Assembly: GCA_013399895.1 (NCBI GenBank)
Contig: VXBA01001881.1
Coordinates: forward strand, 124,001-188,000
From: Serilophus lunatus
Lineage: Eukaryota; Chordata; Aves; Passeriformes; Eurylaimidae
Reading direction: 5' to 3'
Length of the DNA: 64,000 bases
Below the pieces are notes generated by a model. The model saw nothing but the letters and a program-made list of their open reading frames with translations, did no database searches and was not told the DNA's origin. Positions 13,200-26,400 of this stretch are shown here, one piece after another; the first letter of the stretch is position 1; each line of letters opens with the position of its first letter. Made by a program: the position numbers and the translations under genes.

Positions 13200-13349
13200 G
13201 TGTCCCTGTCACACTTGTCTTTTGAAAATGTTGTATACTTATTGACCGTGTCGGACTAATTAATGCTTCATAGTGGAAATATTTGAAATATATTGTAAAA
13301 TACAGAACAGACTTATTTTTATTATGAGAATAAAGACTTTTTCTTCATT
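13200..13349 (+). other. SLIT2: SLIT2 proximal 3'UTR
   Basis: AT-rich sequence directly after the stop codon, leading to an AATAAA at 13329-13334. About 17 bases later comes a genomic A13 run (13351-13363). The A-run could be the site of cleavage or could cause internal priming in cDNA libraries, so this short form should be read with care. Confidence 0.75.
13329..13334 (+). terminator. SLIT2: Proximal poly(A) signal AATAAA of SLIT2
   Basis: Canonical AATAAA 130 bases after the SLIT2 stop codon, followed by a T-rich stretch and an A-run. Its position and strand suit a polyadenylation signal, though use is not proven. Confidence 0.65.
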
Positions 13350-14880
13350 GAAAAAAAAAAAAAGATTCAAGTGCTTGAACTGAGACTTNAACATTGCAAC
13401 AGAGATGGGAAACTTCTTTAACTGCTTTTAACATGGATTCTTCTTTATAACATGCTGAAGATACACTGACACTATATACATGTGACTTTCAACTTAACAG
13501 AGAGATGATGAAAAATTGACCAGAACACAAGGCTGCTTTTTCACTTTCGTATCAGTATTCTTTATTGTCTTGTCAGACCATACCAGTCACTTACCTATGG
13601 ATGAGAAAGCATTATGAACAAAAGGAATCAGATTATACAGAAATAACAATTGATTGGAACACATTTTGTCTTTTAGAATTATTAAGCCTCTTGAGAAGAT
13701 GGGATCCCATTTAATGAATGGGAAATGGGAGATACAAGAATATACTATAATCCTAAAATCTCCTGATGATGTATACTTCTATGTCAGCATGTTAGCAAAA
13801 GAAGCATAAAAAAAGTGTTTATCTTCCCTTTTCCAGTATTAATTTTTTGTAATATAAATGTTTTGGGGGATGATAAAATAGATTATTGATGGGTAAATTA
13901 GTAATAATATGGATTTCTGTTTCTATGAGTTCTAAACAACTCTATACAGTATTTGGTTTCATTGAGAAATATTTATTGTATCAAAGTACATTGTACTTAA
14001 CCCTTTTAGGCGATCCCTTTTACTGTTTTTCAATGCTTTAATATATATTAATTTATATTTGTCCCAGTATTTTTGTAATTTTTTTTTAAAGGACTTAAAA
14101 ATCAGGATTTTTTGCAATAGAACTAACGTAGCATGTCGTCTTGGGGTAAATGTTTTCAGTCTGTTTTCTCCTTTCCATTCTCTTTTACTTTTCCTTAGAC
14201 TCTGACCACTTGGTGTCACTGAATTGAAAGTGGTGACAATCTGCAGTTTCATATAGAGCAGATATTCGGGACACCTTCCAAGAACCTGTAATGTATGACA
14301 GAAAATGTCTTTACAGTAGATGGCAATTGTAGAGAAGTTAATTTTCCTTATATACAGTACTTACAGAAAATAAGATGGAGTGTAGAAAATGACATTAGAA
14401 GATAGACCTTTATAAATTAATATTCCCATGGAGCTCTTTACCTTTTTTATAAAAAAGAAAAAAAGGCTGTGCTATCAAGAACTGTGACTTTCCCCAAATA
14501 ATAAAACTACTTTACTGCCCTAATATTCCCCATGTTAACATGTTGCTGCTAAATTATAATGTAGAATTGGTAATCAATAGTGGGTTGTGTTCTTCTTTCA
14601 GTAAAACCCAGGGTACCCTGTAAAAATGCAGATGTTTTTTTCAATTTTATTTTATTATTTTTTTTACAAAAAAGTTAGATGTACATGTGTAATGCAGTGT
14701 GCTTTGTCATATTTGGACTGATATCAGTAATGCTACTGATGTTTGTAAATTAAACAGATATTTACTTCATTAACAGTTTTTACTTGTATTCTTCCTGAGA
14801 AGTTTGAATTGTTTAGCAACCTTTAATTAAACATCTGTTGCAAAGAATTTTGGTCAAAAACAGAATAAAACCCAACCCTA
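13350..14880 (+). other. SLIT2: Possible extended SLIT2 3'UTR
   Basis: AT-rich, non-repetitive DNA after the proximal signal, with further AATAAA signals at about 14500 and 14862 and an ATTAAA near 14750. SLIT2 mRNAs in mammals carry a 3'UTR of more than 2 kb (from memory), so the transcript may well run to about 14.9 kb. No open reading frame in this stretch looks real. The N at 13389 is an assembly gap of one base. Confidence 0.45.
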
Positions 14881-15477
14881 GATCCAGTGTATTCATTGCT
14901 GAAAATCTGAAGAAGAAATTATCTTGCAATTATTACACCTAGAGGCAGTGACATCTGAAAATGCTTGTGCATTATGAACTCAGATGGACTAATACCAAAA
15001 TTAAGAAGAGACTTGTAAATAAAGTACATTGCAGGAAAAGGGAAACTGCTATCCTAATACTTGACTAAGTATTTTAAATTTAAGCAATTGAATGGGATGA
15101 CACTTAACTAGGTTTCTCTTCTGTAATGTCTTTTTTACCAGTAATTCTGTATTTTCCTTAGTCCTCTTTAGATTTTGTCTAAATATCCAATGAAAAGGCA
15201 TTTTGCCTGAGGCTTTCTTTGCAGCTACATAATCTGCTGTATATAGGGGTAGCTTTGAGGAGAAAGAAGACATTTTTGCCTAACAGTCATTTTTATAGCA
15301 TTCTTAGATATGGAAAGATCTTTTGGAGCTCAAAGTCCCTGTTCCAAGTATCTGGAGTTGGATTGCTTTCTGTCCTCATACTGACAAAGACGAACTTTGC
15401 ACTGGTATTCAAGCAATACTAGCAGTTGCTGGTCATCCTGAAGCCGGCAAGAGAGGGATTTTTTGTGGTATCTAAGA

Positions 15478-15660
15478 AGAACCAAAAAATCCTTTAGAAT
15501 AAACAAACAAAGAACCAAAATGGAAAACAAAACAAAGAAAAACACACTCTAAAATAAAAACAAACAAACCAATCCACAAACAAAAAAACCCCTTGTCCTC
15601 CCTCAAAAGCCACAAAACCACCACCAGAAGAAACCCCCCCCACCCATAAAACTCCACTCA
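15478..15660. repeat. A/C-rich low-complexity stretch
   Basis: Purine A and C dominate one strand (runs such as AAACAAACAAAG and CCCCCCCCACCC). It may be a degenerate simple repeat. Apparent open frames on the minus strand come from this bias. Confidence 0.75.
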
Positions 15661-18600
15661 AAACCTAACCCAACTTTGGCACCTACCCGTCTGAAAGAAT
15701 ACAAGGCATCTCTATCAAACAGTAATTCAGCTCCCCATAGAAACCTGAGCAGCCCCACATTCTCACCACTGAAAGTCCTTAAGCATAAACAGGGTGTGCC
15801 ACCATGCATGACAAGAGATAACTTCCTCAGTGGGATGGGTCCTTTCTAATAGCCAAATCAAGTTTCTTGTACTAATAGTTTCTTGCTGTAATAGGCTGCC
15901 GTGTACCTATATTCTCCAAAAGAGAGATGAGGATTTGATGGAACTGTAGCTTTAGATATAGCTAATGCAGTGGAGAATTTAGTTCACTGCAGAGCACTCC
16001 AGACACATAAGTGTTCATTCAAAAATACATGTCATGCGTCTTTTAACACAATGTTTAAGGGTTAGGTTTTTCTTCCTTGAATTTGCTACCTGCTCTAGGA
16101 ATCATTTTCATACAGTTTGCTATTAATGCATTGAATAAAATGCATAAACTGCATTGGATCTGAAGCATATGACTCAGTAGAGTGACCAAGTCCTCACTTC
16201 AAGTTAACACTGCATACAATTCACATTCTTTTTTCATTAGAAACCATGAAAACTAAAGCTTGCAGATTCCATCATTTTCTGCCAATATTCTTAAGAGCTG
16301 TAAAAAAGAGAAAGCACATGAATACTGCTTAATTTGTACTGGCTCATGCACAGCTCTTACTGTCATCTCACAGATGACAAAATCGTGAAAGAGCATGGAA
16401 AAAAGACCATTTTTGAATAAAACAGTAACAAAAGTCATTGCTCTTTTGTTAATGTTGAAAGTCAATTCATAACAGGAAATACCACACATGGAAGCAGATT
16501 CTACAGTCTGTATTAAGGTTTCTTGAGCAGATGGATATTCAAGGGATAGAAATACTGTTCTAAGAAAACCTACGGTGAGCTATGAAAAAGCTTTGAGAGA
16601 CAGTTTATTTTCTAAGATCTATCGTAATAACAATTTTGTCTTCAGAATACTTTTTATTGCCATATGGGGATACCATGACCCTTAGTATTACAAGAATCTT
16701 TGTAATAGGATGATGCTCTGTGCTGGTGGCACAACCAATGATCCTCATGTGATGTTATGAAGGCATTTGCCTGGAAAGACAAGCATGCAGAGGTTTTATA
16801 AATGGCAAAAAATGTCAGACCTGATGATCCACAGTGTTGCAGGGATAATAACAAGGCACTAGAGTCAGCAAATTGTCACCATGTTAATTTTGATGATATG
16901 GGTGATGACTAAGAGATGAGGGAGAGAGTGGTACATTTTGGAAAGGAGCCTGCTGTTAAGCATAAAATGCCCAGAAGTTCTGGAAAAGCATCAAGAGTCT
17001 TGGAGGCTGTTTTGCATTGAAGCTGTATTTTGGGAGATTTATCTGTTGTTGCTTTAAACTTATGTATTTAAAAGAAACCTCTTTACTGTTCTGAAAAAAG
17101 GCATGTTTGATCTTTGTATCTTGAGTTAACCCTATTGCTTGAGGAAAAGTTTGTCTTTTCAAATCAATTCAAAATTCTGTCTTTTGGTTCCTTTTCCTTC
17201 AGAGGCAAGTGTTATTCTTGTGGTAGCTCATTAGACATGCAAGTGTCTGTGCTTCAGCTGTCCCACCTTACAGTGGAGAGAGAGCCTGGCACATAATTTC
17301 AATTCCCATAAAGTGCAATTCACCAGCTGAGCCATTCAGGATTCTTGGCTTTTAGAAGAAATATCTATAGACTGAGCTGGTATCTCCAATCTATTTAAGA
17401 TTCCTGGAGTGGAAATCAGAAAATCGTTGGTAGTTGAGACTATGTAGGGGCTGTCAGGAGTACAGTAAAACTGAAGTGTTTGCCTGCATGCCTGGAGAGT
17501 CTGGCTCATCCTGGAGAGCCTACTCTTTCACTGTGTTCTTTATGTATTGTGTTCCTGGGAGACTGGGAAGTCGTGCTCATCCTTTCTGAAATATTTGAGA
17601 GTATAGTGATTTTGTGTCCTTCTGCAAATAAATTGTCTAGGCTGGAAATCCTTGGCGTCTTTGGCCCTCAGCCAGGTTAAACTGTGTATGTATACCTTAA
17701 CATCAACCATCTTGGACACCAGCAGATCCTGATGTTAAAAAAGTTAATAAATCTTGCTCTCAGTTTAATAAAATACAGATGGGAAAAGCAAACCAAACAG
17801 AGAGTTAACAGCTCCATTCACTAGTCTCCTGGGCTCCATGTGATTAAATCAGAGTTGGAGGGTATGTTCCTGCTGCTGCTGTTCTGGCCAGTGTCCGTAG
17901 GGGTGATGGCCAGCAAAGGAGAAGTGTTCTGTCAGAGCTGCATGTCATTTGTCAAGCTGAGAAAAAACAGTCATCTCACTGAACAGCAAGACCTCTGGCT
18001 ATCCATAGTCTAAGCAAATATGCTCCACTTCTACAATATGACACCCATGCTGCAGGAATTTTCCTCAACCATGGGAACAGACTTTAAAATTGCCTCCCAG
18101 ATCCACAACTTTACTTCAGAATGTCAATCTTAGCAATTCTTTCTGGTCTTTACAACTCCATCCTTTTATTTCTTTCCAGATTAGAAGTAAAATCCTTTAG
18201 TTCTAAACAACAAGCCTCAGTATTCTCAATTGCTGCCCTATACTAGATACAGGAAATTAAGACTTGGTGTTTTCTTCCTTTTCTAGGTATTCGTTAACCT
18301 CTGTAGAGGGATCAGAAGACCTGCCTTAAAGACAGCTTATACATACAGCTACAGAGATAAAACCTTTTTATGGCAGAAAAATGTTAACTTGCCTTCAATG
18401 GAACAGTCTGAAATCCACAGATTGATATAAACTTACTTATTTTATGGATTTCTAGACTTAGACCACGGAAATTGTTATCTGTTTTTTTCTGCTACTACTT
18501 TTTTTTTTTTTTAATTCCTTTTAGGATACTTTCCATATTACAAGAGACAAGTAAGTACAGGATTAATGTGCCTGGGTTGCTTACTCGGTCATTAAAGTTC

Positions 18601-20891
18601 CTTAAAATGATCCAGTAGCCTTTTTCCAGGACATTTTTCTTTTTTCTTGTAGTTTCTCACATTCTAGTCTTCAGCCTGTTATTTCTGTGAAACTTTGTCC
18701 ACTTTGTTTAATTTCCAGAACACATATAATCCTTCCAAAGAGAAGGAAAGGATACCTTTTTTTTTTTTCCTGCAGCTGTGCCTAAAATCTCTCACAGAAC
18801 ATCTTTAGAAGTATGTTTTCTTTCAGAATCCTCTGAGAATAGGTTAACTTGAGCTGGTTTTACTGCAAACTTGTTTTTCTTTCTTTTGCTTCTGATTAGC
18901 TTTATTTATTTAATCACATTTCTGTGTTTCTGCTATGGCAACAGCAATAAGAGTAGTATCATCTGACCTGCACATTAAAAGTTGCTTGCTGTTTTGAAAT
19001 AGCAGGTTTAAAGAGTTTGAGTTTTTCTTCTCTCCTTTTTTTTAATTTTAATTTCTTTTTCTTTTTTTTTTTGTTTTGTTTTTCATTGGATCTCCTTCCA
19101 TAACAGTTCACTCATTTTTGTGTGTTTTTATGTTTATTTTGTAGAGGAAAGGTAACAACATGAGACAGTATCAACAGTAAGAAAACCTGGCCACAGAAAA
19201 CACATAGATCTACACAAGCATCTGAATATCCCCAGCGAGACCATGTGGCATAGCATATACTCCTCTGCAGAAAAAGGTTCACTATTACCATAAATAAAAA
19301 ATATAATAATTAAAAAAATTAAAAACCTACTGAGAAACCTTGAAAAGCAGCTTAAATGTGAGAAGTAAGAGGTTTGTTAAGTCTCAATTGATCAAAATGG
19401 TGTTCATCCATTATCACAAAAGACAGATGAGCCTTTGACATTCATGCCTTCCTTCCTGCTCCAGGCACTCCAAACACTACTTGCTTCCCCCCTTTCCCAC
19501 CCACTCAACTCCAGACCTGACTGTGCCTGCCATTCCCATAGCCTTCCCAGATGACATTTCTTCCTTCCCTTCACAGTAAGTCACAGCAATCCTGGATGCC
19601 TTTCCTAAGATTGCATGATATTGTAGTCGGGACAAGACATCATACTGGTGATGGAATGAACACTCTCTGGCTAATTAACATTTCAGCATTTAAAAATCAA
19701 GTATTAGTTATTAAACTGTTAGAGCAAAGTGCTTGTACAAATCAGCAAGAATTACGGCTGTCAAAACATTTAAGTAATAAAACTCCCATTCTGTGTGTGA
19801 CATGGAGAACGACGCCTCTTCGTTTTCATTCTAAAAAGCACATGTTAATTGAAGGGAAGAATAGAGACCTACCACTCTGAAAATCTGCTAAGGAATCACA
19901 TGCAAACACTACAACCAAACAGAAAATATGCCCCCGCTTGTCTGTTTGGGATTTTTTACTAAAACAACAAAGAATAAACAATAAATAGGCAAGGTATGAG
20001 TGCCTGGGAAATAAGAATGCTAAAAGTAAACAGCTCTGGCTACATCATAGTGCTAGGCAGTGAATACCAAAGGGAATTAATTACTGCAATTGTTTGTGGG
20101 CAACAGCTATATATTTTCCAACTTTTGTAGAAAGGACACTTAAAGCCCTGAAAGTAGTGTCCAGCCACACAAGCCATCCTTCTGTTACTTCATGCTGACA
20201 TGAAAGAACCGTTTCAGAACAAGTTCTTTTAGCAGAAGTGATCACACTCCATTTGAATTTCACATGGTAATGAACAGGCTTGTAAAATGCAGAAAAACAA
20301 CAGTCTTAGACCAGAAAGAAGAAAATATTAAAGATTTAAGATATTTAGGGCCAGATTCACTCTAGGCTCAGGCTGCTTCATGCTGTTTCAGTGATGCAAA
20401 GCAGCTGTAAACCCAACTTAGCTGGCCTGGAGCCACTACAAATTCTATCTACAAGAAAAAGGAGCTTTCAGTGCACCAAACCTAGGTTTGGATCTGTGGT
20501 CTGTCCTCCAGCCTATCAGCTAAAGGAGTAATCACTTGTGTTATTTTGGGAAAACCTTTGCAACACCCTCTCACTCATCTCTGCCCCTCTTCCCCACGTA
20601 AGTGATGCTGAGAATCGATGGGAAAGGAGCTTGCTTTTCAGTGCTGCTCCCCAAACTCCAGAGAAGTGGAGAGAATTGGCAATTCCTCTTCAGCAACAGC
20701 AATCAAAAATGAAAGACAGGAGGTCTCCAACCAAAAAAAATTAAAATTAAGTGAGGACCATTGTAGTCAAACTGCTTCTAGTGAAGTCATTTCTTGAATT
20801 CATTTCTTTAATACTAACTCTTAAAGACTCACTTAATTGTGGCTCCATAAGAAAGCATTATGGAAAACAGATTCTTCTTGTAAAATCTTTA

Positions 20892-20922
<31 letters not shown>
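20892..20922. repeat. GT/TA microsatellite
   Basis: GTGTGTG followed by about 12 TA units. It is likely polymorphic. Confidence 0.9.
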
Positions 20923-23340
20923 CATGGATATATAAGGGTAGAAATTGCATACTTTTTTTTTGTCTGTTTTTCAGGATGTGAACTTATTCAAGTTTTCTGG
21001 TTCCCCTGAGCAGCTCTGAACAACAGCAGATACGATTAAGAATTCAAGGTAGCTGGCAGCAAGGAAGTTTGACCTAATCTATCTTGACTTTGCACTCTAT
21101 GCATTTAAATGCAGGAAGTCCATGTGGAATACACTGTAGTTCACTGGAGTACAGAGTATCTATTTTAGTCACATGCATACGCTGAAATAGCTGTGTGCAC
21201 ATGGAGATCACTTCTTTTTTTTTTTTTTTCTTTTTTAGCCAAATTAGGGGATCAAAGCCATGTAAAACCTTTTGTAATGAAAGCTGAAGCCACATGTAAT
21301 GAAACCAGATAGTTTTTCCTTCTGATCTAAAGTCTTTCCTGTTTTCGGGCATTACTATAAACCTACATCTTTGTCCAGTCTGTAACTTGGTCCAGCTTAG
21401 ATTGGCTTTGCAAACAGTTTGATGAATCTAGGATGATTTATAGCTTGAGGTAGAAAGAAAACAAACAACAGAATTTAAAGTTTGGCTTGACTTAGGCTTA
21501 AAATCGAGCATAACCTCCTACTGACTCCTTTAGGATTTTTGTGTCTTTTCAAATCCCAGAAGGAAAGCACCCCACTGAATCTGAAATCCAGCATGAAAAA
21601 GTTACTGCAGTGGTAAATGTAAAATTAAGCTTCACAAATATCCTTCCCTTTCCTGGGAAATTTCCATTTAGACTTATATGAGGAATTTGTACACAGGGAG
21701 ATTGAGGAAAATATCTCCTCCTTTGTACCAAGAACTGAATACACTCGTCTTTGTTCAGAAGACAAGAAGTATATCTATCAAAGAGCACTTCATTCATGCT
21801 ATCCTCAAACTTGTTCATTCTCTTTTAATTCAGCTTAAAAGGAAGATGACAAACATCAGCAGGGAGCTGTTTAGCTAAGGGAAGTGTAACATTCAGAAAA
21901 ATCAATACAGATTTGCAAAGACAGCGTGACTTGGATTTAGCAGAGAAAAGAGTGTGAGTTGTAGAAGCTCTAAGGGTTTCTCTTTCCTATCTACTTTTAG
22001 GTGTAGAGTCTAGATTCAAGGTATGTCTTCAGATAATAAGGATGTTTAGCTTTACTTCACAACATGAATTTTTTCAAAAATGCTTCTTTACTGGGCCATA
22101 TTTTTCTTCAGAAATTGTGGCAGCTTTTGGTATTTTTACCTGCTACCACTGCACATGCACCAGGTGACACTCCTGTCTGAGCCAGGCCATCTTTGCTTTA
22201 GGCATCAACAAGCAGAACAAACCAATTCCAGAAGAAACAGCTGTGCAAAGCATGCCTTAAGCAAAATCTGAATGAGCAGATGCTTTGCTCTGTTGGACCA
22301 GTGTGGGCAACACTACGTCTCACTTAAGGGAGAAGCTCAAACCAGGAGCTGATTAAAGTTGTTTGTGTATTCCAGTATTTGATCAGAAGGAATGGAGTGT
22401 ATATTTTTACATACTTTCATTACCATATAACTAGAAAATAATAGTATCAACAATTGCAAAACTTTAAGACTATAATATTGAAGACATCTCCGATTCTTGT
22501 TAAAAAAGCAGGAAGTGTGGCCTGACACAAGCCTAAGCCCACAACTCTTCCATTATAAAAATTTTGCTCCTGAGCTAAGAGGTTTTCAACCTGTATCATA
22601 TTAAAATATATTCAATATTTAAATTATCTTTCTTATTTACATGTATTCTAAACAAGAGATCAGTACTTATGTTATATACTCATGTTTCCTATTATTATCA
22701 ATAGTGGGCACTCTAAGAGTACAGATGGACAGTTGAGCCTCAGCAACTTTGGCATGAAATCTATCCACACCTTGTGTGAGGTCAATCATGCACAAACTCA
22801 TTTAGCCACTCTTCAAAATACACACGCTTCCTTTAATTCATTCTAGATCAAATTCTGGTTTTCCTCCATTTGAGGCATGAAAATACATATAATGGATTCA
22901 GAAAAATTCTGCATAATTATCCTGGTTGGATGTGAAGTTTCCTTCGATCTTTGATCTATAATGTAGTAATCTGTCAGCTCGACCAAAGTAGTTTTATGTG
23001 CAGGAAATAAGACAGGCTGAGTAGCTTCATGGTTAATTGATTAAAAGGTTCTGAAGAAGGTGCAAGATCAAAGAGCAACTTAATGGTTTTATGTTACTCT
23101 AGAGAACTGTTGGTCCACTTGTCTGACAAGACTGACCTTGGGCAATGAAGTAACAGGCAATTAAAAAAAATTGCAAAACTAAACCACAGATTATATTTAT
23201 CTAGTTCAGCATCCTTATTTCCTTTAACAAGTAATAGGTGGCACACCCCAGTGCTCTAAGACAAGCTGTATTTTGTTAGCCTTTTATGCTATGTGGTCTA
23301 CATATCGAGTACACAAAATTGACTGTAGCCTACACTTGCC

Positions 23341-23470
23341 CCAAAGAGGGAAAAAAAATAAACAAAATAAAACCAAAACCAAACCAACCACCCACCACCA
23401 AAACAAAAAACCCACCAAGAAACTCCCACATGCAAACACACATTCCCCTCCCTCCCCCCCAAAAAAATCC
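23341..23470. repeat. A/C-rich low-complexity stretch with C-runs
   Basis: A long stretch almost free of G and T on the plus strand, made of AAAAC, ACC and CCC units, ending in CCCCTCCCTCCCCCCCC (23446-23460) before an A-run. The open frames on both strands here are products of the composition. Confidence 0.8.
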
Positions 23471-26400
23471 CACAGAAACTCAGAATCACAGGATGCCAAG
23501 CCATTGGTTAAAAATATATGAAAGCAAATAAATAAACTATAGATGAAGGACAATTCCTTGTAGAGTCCTTGGTCTGTGACTTCCTTCAGCTATCTTCATT
23601 GGTATTAGGAACTGATGAGCTCTTGAAGCTTACAAGATTGGCAGATCTTGAGCAGTATATAAGGAAATGGGAGCTGCTCTGAATATAACTGCTTACAATA
23701 AAGGAAAGAAAAAAATGTTAATGCAGTGACTCTTAAAGAGGAATTTAAGAAGGCCATCCTCTAAATGGCATTTTAAAAAACTGATACTTTCTAGTTAGGC
23801 TGCCATCATTAGGCTATTCAAAACTCTTATGAGCATAATTTGGTTGTCTCCTGAATAGAAGCATTATACTACCACTGAGGTAAATGAGAGATACAGGGAA
23901 TATGAGGCAAATGAAGGCAAGACCTTCACAAAATAATATTTCCTCAAGCTGCACCATGACCAGAGTCCAAATTTTTCTGAGTTCTGATCCAGTGTGGTAT
24001 TTTCTAGCCATAACCAGATAATATTTTGCTTTTCTTGAATAATTAGGACAATTAGTTAAGGTATGAACACTAATAAGACTGAAGTTAGGCTTAGTCTGGC
24101 ACTATTCTACCTATCATTCAGTCTCCAGTGCTTGGGCTTCTGGAAAACAGTAGTGCTTGCAAGGTAGATGCAGCCTCCTCTTCATGCAGAGATGACTTCA
24201 TAAGTAAAACATATAGTTACATTAAAAGAAAAAACCCACACATTTCCTGTTCTGTACTAATCCTGTTCTCAGCAAAACCGAGGTACTGTTACATGTTTTT
24301 CCATGTATTTTTTAATGCTTATATGGACACTCTTGTTCCTCACCAGCAAATTTTCTGTTTATTACTGTAAAGCAAGGCCTCTTTCTCAGGCAGTGAGGGA
24401 GAGATTTCCACCTTAGCTGAAAAGGGAACCCCTTCTCTCGCAAGGTGTCCATCACTGCAAAAATATTAAGGCATTGTTGAGTTTGAAAAGCACTTCCCTT
24501 TAAGGAAAACTATTCTGTTAGAGGCACCTAGCAAAGGATTTGGATAGCCTGAGCTATTGGAAATAAACAGTCACAGAAAATGTCACAAGGCACAGCAGCT
24601 TGGGGAGACTCCTCTCATCTGTGGATTATAAATTAATTAACAGATATGACCAATGTGTTAATGACACCATACTGTGCTCTACCATTTATGTCTCCCATTT
24701 ACATGAACATGACTTTCAGGTCAAGGATGTAAAAGTGCCCTGTTGTTCTATTTACTTAAAACAAACAAACCAACCCCTACTACCGCTCCTGCTGGCCTGC
24801 TTGACTTCATAAAGAAGAATATCCCACTTGAGCTGACCAGCTGACAGCTCTGCTAAATGCCTGATAAGCTGCCTGTCCTGGGTCACTACTGAGTGGGAAC
24901 TTCTGAGCTGTGTAATGGGATTAGCTTTCCCACACAATTCCCAGAGAACCCATTGTTGAAAGAGGAATAGTTTTATTCATGGCAACAAGTCAAACACAAA
25001 CCCTTGGCAAGTCAAAATAAAAAATAAACAAACAAATGGAGTTTTGGCAAAATCTGAGATTTGCCCTATTGGAAATTTCTTTGTAAACTGACGGAGAAAC
25101 TGACTGATCTGGAATGGGCCACTACATTTACAACAGAGCTAAACAGTAATTCATTAAAGACTCCTCTTTTGTTCTGATAAAAGATCTTTTATTACCTCAA
25201 ACCACTTTCCTTCAGAAAGATTCTAAAAAAAACCAATCCCAGCACAGCAGCACATCTTTGGGATGAGGAGAAAATAGACTAACTTAAACTTTCTGTGGAG
25301 GAGTCTTGAATTGGTCATTTTGTAGTTTTGCAAGTACAAAATGCAGGGAATTGTTGTGATTTAAGGATATAATAATTTTCACTGTGCAAATTCCCTTTAC
25401 TAGAGCATAAATGATGCCTTGAGGGCACATAACAGCACTGAATTGGGCCTGGCAGAATCAGTTTTATTGTATTCTACTGTGTAGAAACAATTCCTTTAGT
25501 ACAAATTGTCACTTGCCATTTTTCAGCCTGCTCATATTCAGTCTTGTGATTGTAAATTACTTTGTAGTTGAGAGGTATATCCAAACATCTGTGCTTAATA
25601 CTGTCTTGAGCTTTTTCTTTTAGAACTCTTCTCTTTTTGCTTTGCTTTAGCCACTTTTCTGGCTCATACTTCCAGTCTGAGCAGTTTCCTCAATTCTTTT
25701 ATAAATATTCATTTCATTCTCCAAGTGACTCTACTTCACTGATTATGAGTGCTTTAAAGAAACCTATTGGGACTGGTATTTCTTGGTTTTTTATACTTTG
25801 GTGGACCTAATGTATTTCCAACGGATTGTCACTGAGGATTTGATTCTCACTTCTGCTTTTAGGTGCTTCTATTTCTCACTGTGAAACTGTTGCCAGTTTA
25901 TGCATCAACTAAACACATTGGGAAATACTCAAGGTATTGTGTGGAGTCTTAAAAATTTCACAAAGTGAGAATCTGGGTGAACATTTCTAGGGCAGAAATG
26001 TAGAAATCAGCAGCACAAAGCTCTCCGAGAAGAGCTGGGTTATGCTGTGTAGACATATCAGCTTAGCTGGAACTAATTTGGGAAATCCTCATCACAACAT
26101 AATGTGATTTTAAGTCTGAAATATCTCAGGGTCTTGCAAAAAATAAGAAATTTCTCTTATTAAAATAACTAATGAACTTTCAGATTGCAGAGAGGATTTC
26201 TTGTACCTACAGCCCGCACACCAGGAACTGAAGAAATACGGTGCTGGGCTGCAGTTAATAAGCTCAGTCAGACCTTCATGAGAGTTAATGAACACTTATG
26301 GCTTCTTGCTGACTGTGTGGCGCCATGCAGTTTTCTTGCCATCCTTTTCCTCATCATTTCAGGTCCAGGGATGCAGTGTTGGGTAGTTGCTGGCATGAAT

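Larger units (their letters stand above)
1..13349 (+). other. SLIT2: SLIT2 gene, 3' part (partial gene span)
   Basis: This is the 3' end of SLIT2, a large secreted ligand for ROBO receptors that acts in axon and vessel guidance outside the cell. Four coding exons, all flanked by AG/GT sites with compatible phases, encode the last 298 or so residues: end of laminin G, three EGF repeats and the C-terminal cystine knot. The human protein, as I recall, has about 1529 residues, so most of the gene lies upstream of position 1. The three full introns in view are 5993, 4159 and 1097 bp. The intron before the first exon is entered at position 1. They hold an old CR1 (about 409-858), a solo LTR (4837-5811) and AT-rich DNA with short simple repeats near 8.1 and 8.34 kb. 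I see no other gene inside them. Identification rests on near identity of the translated exons with vertebrate SLIT2. Confidence 0.95.

Noticed and set aside
20340..20480. A stretch starting GGGCCAGATTCACTC that resembles an ancient amniote repeat
   Set aside because: Similarity is from memory of a short phrase only; boundaries and family cannot be supported.
23284..23553. Open frames on both strands with Lys/Pro or Phe/Gly/Trp bias
   Set aside because: They follow from the A/C-rich low-complexity composition.
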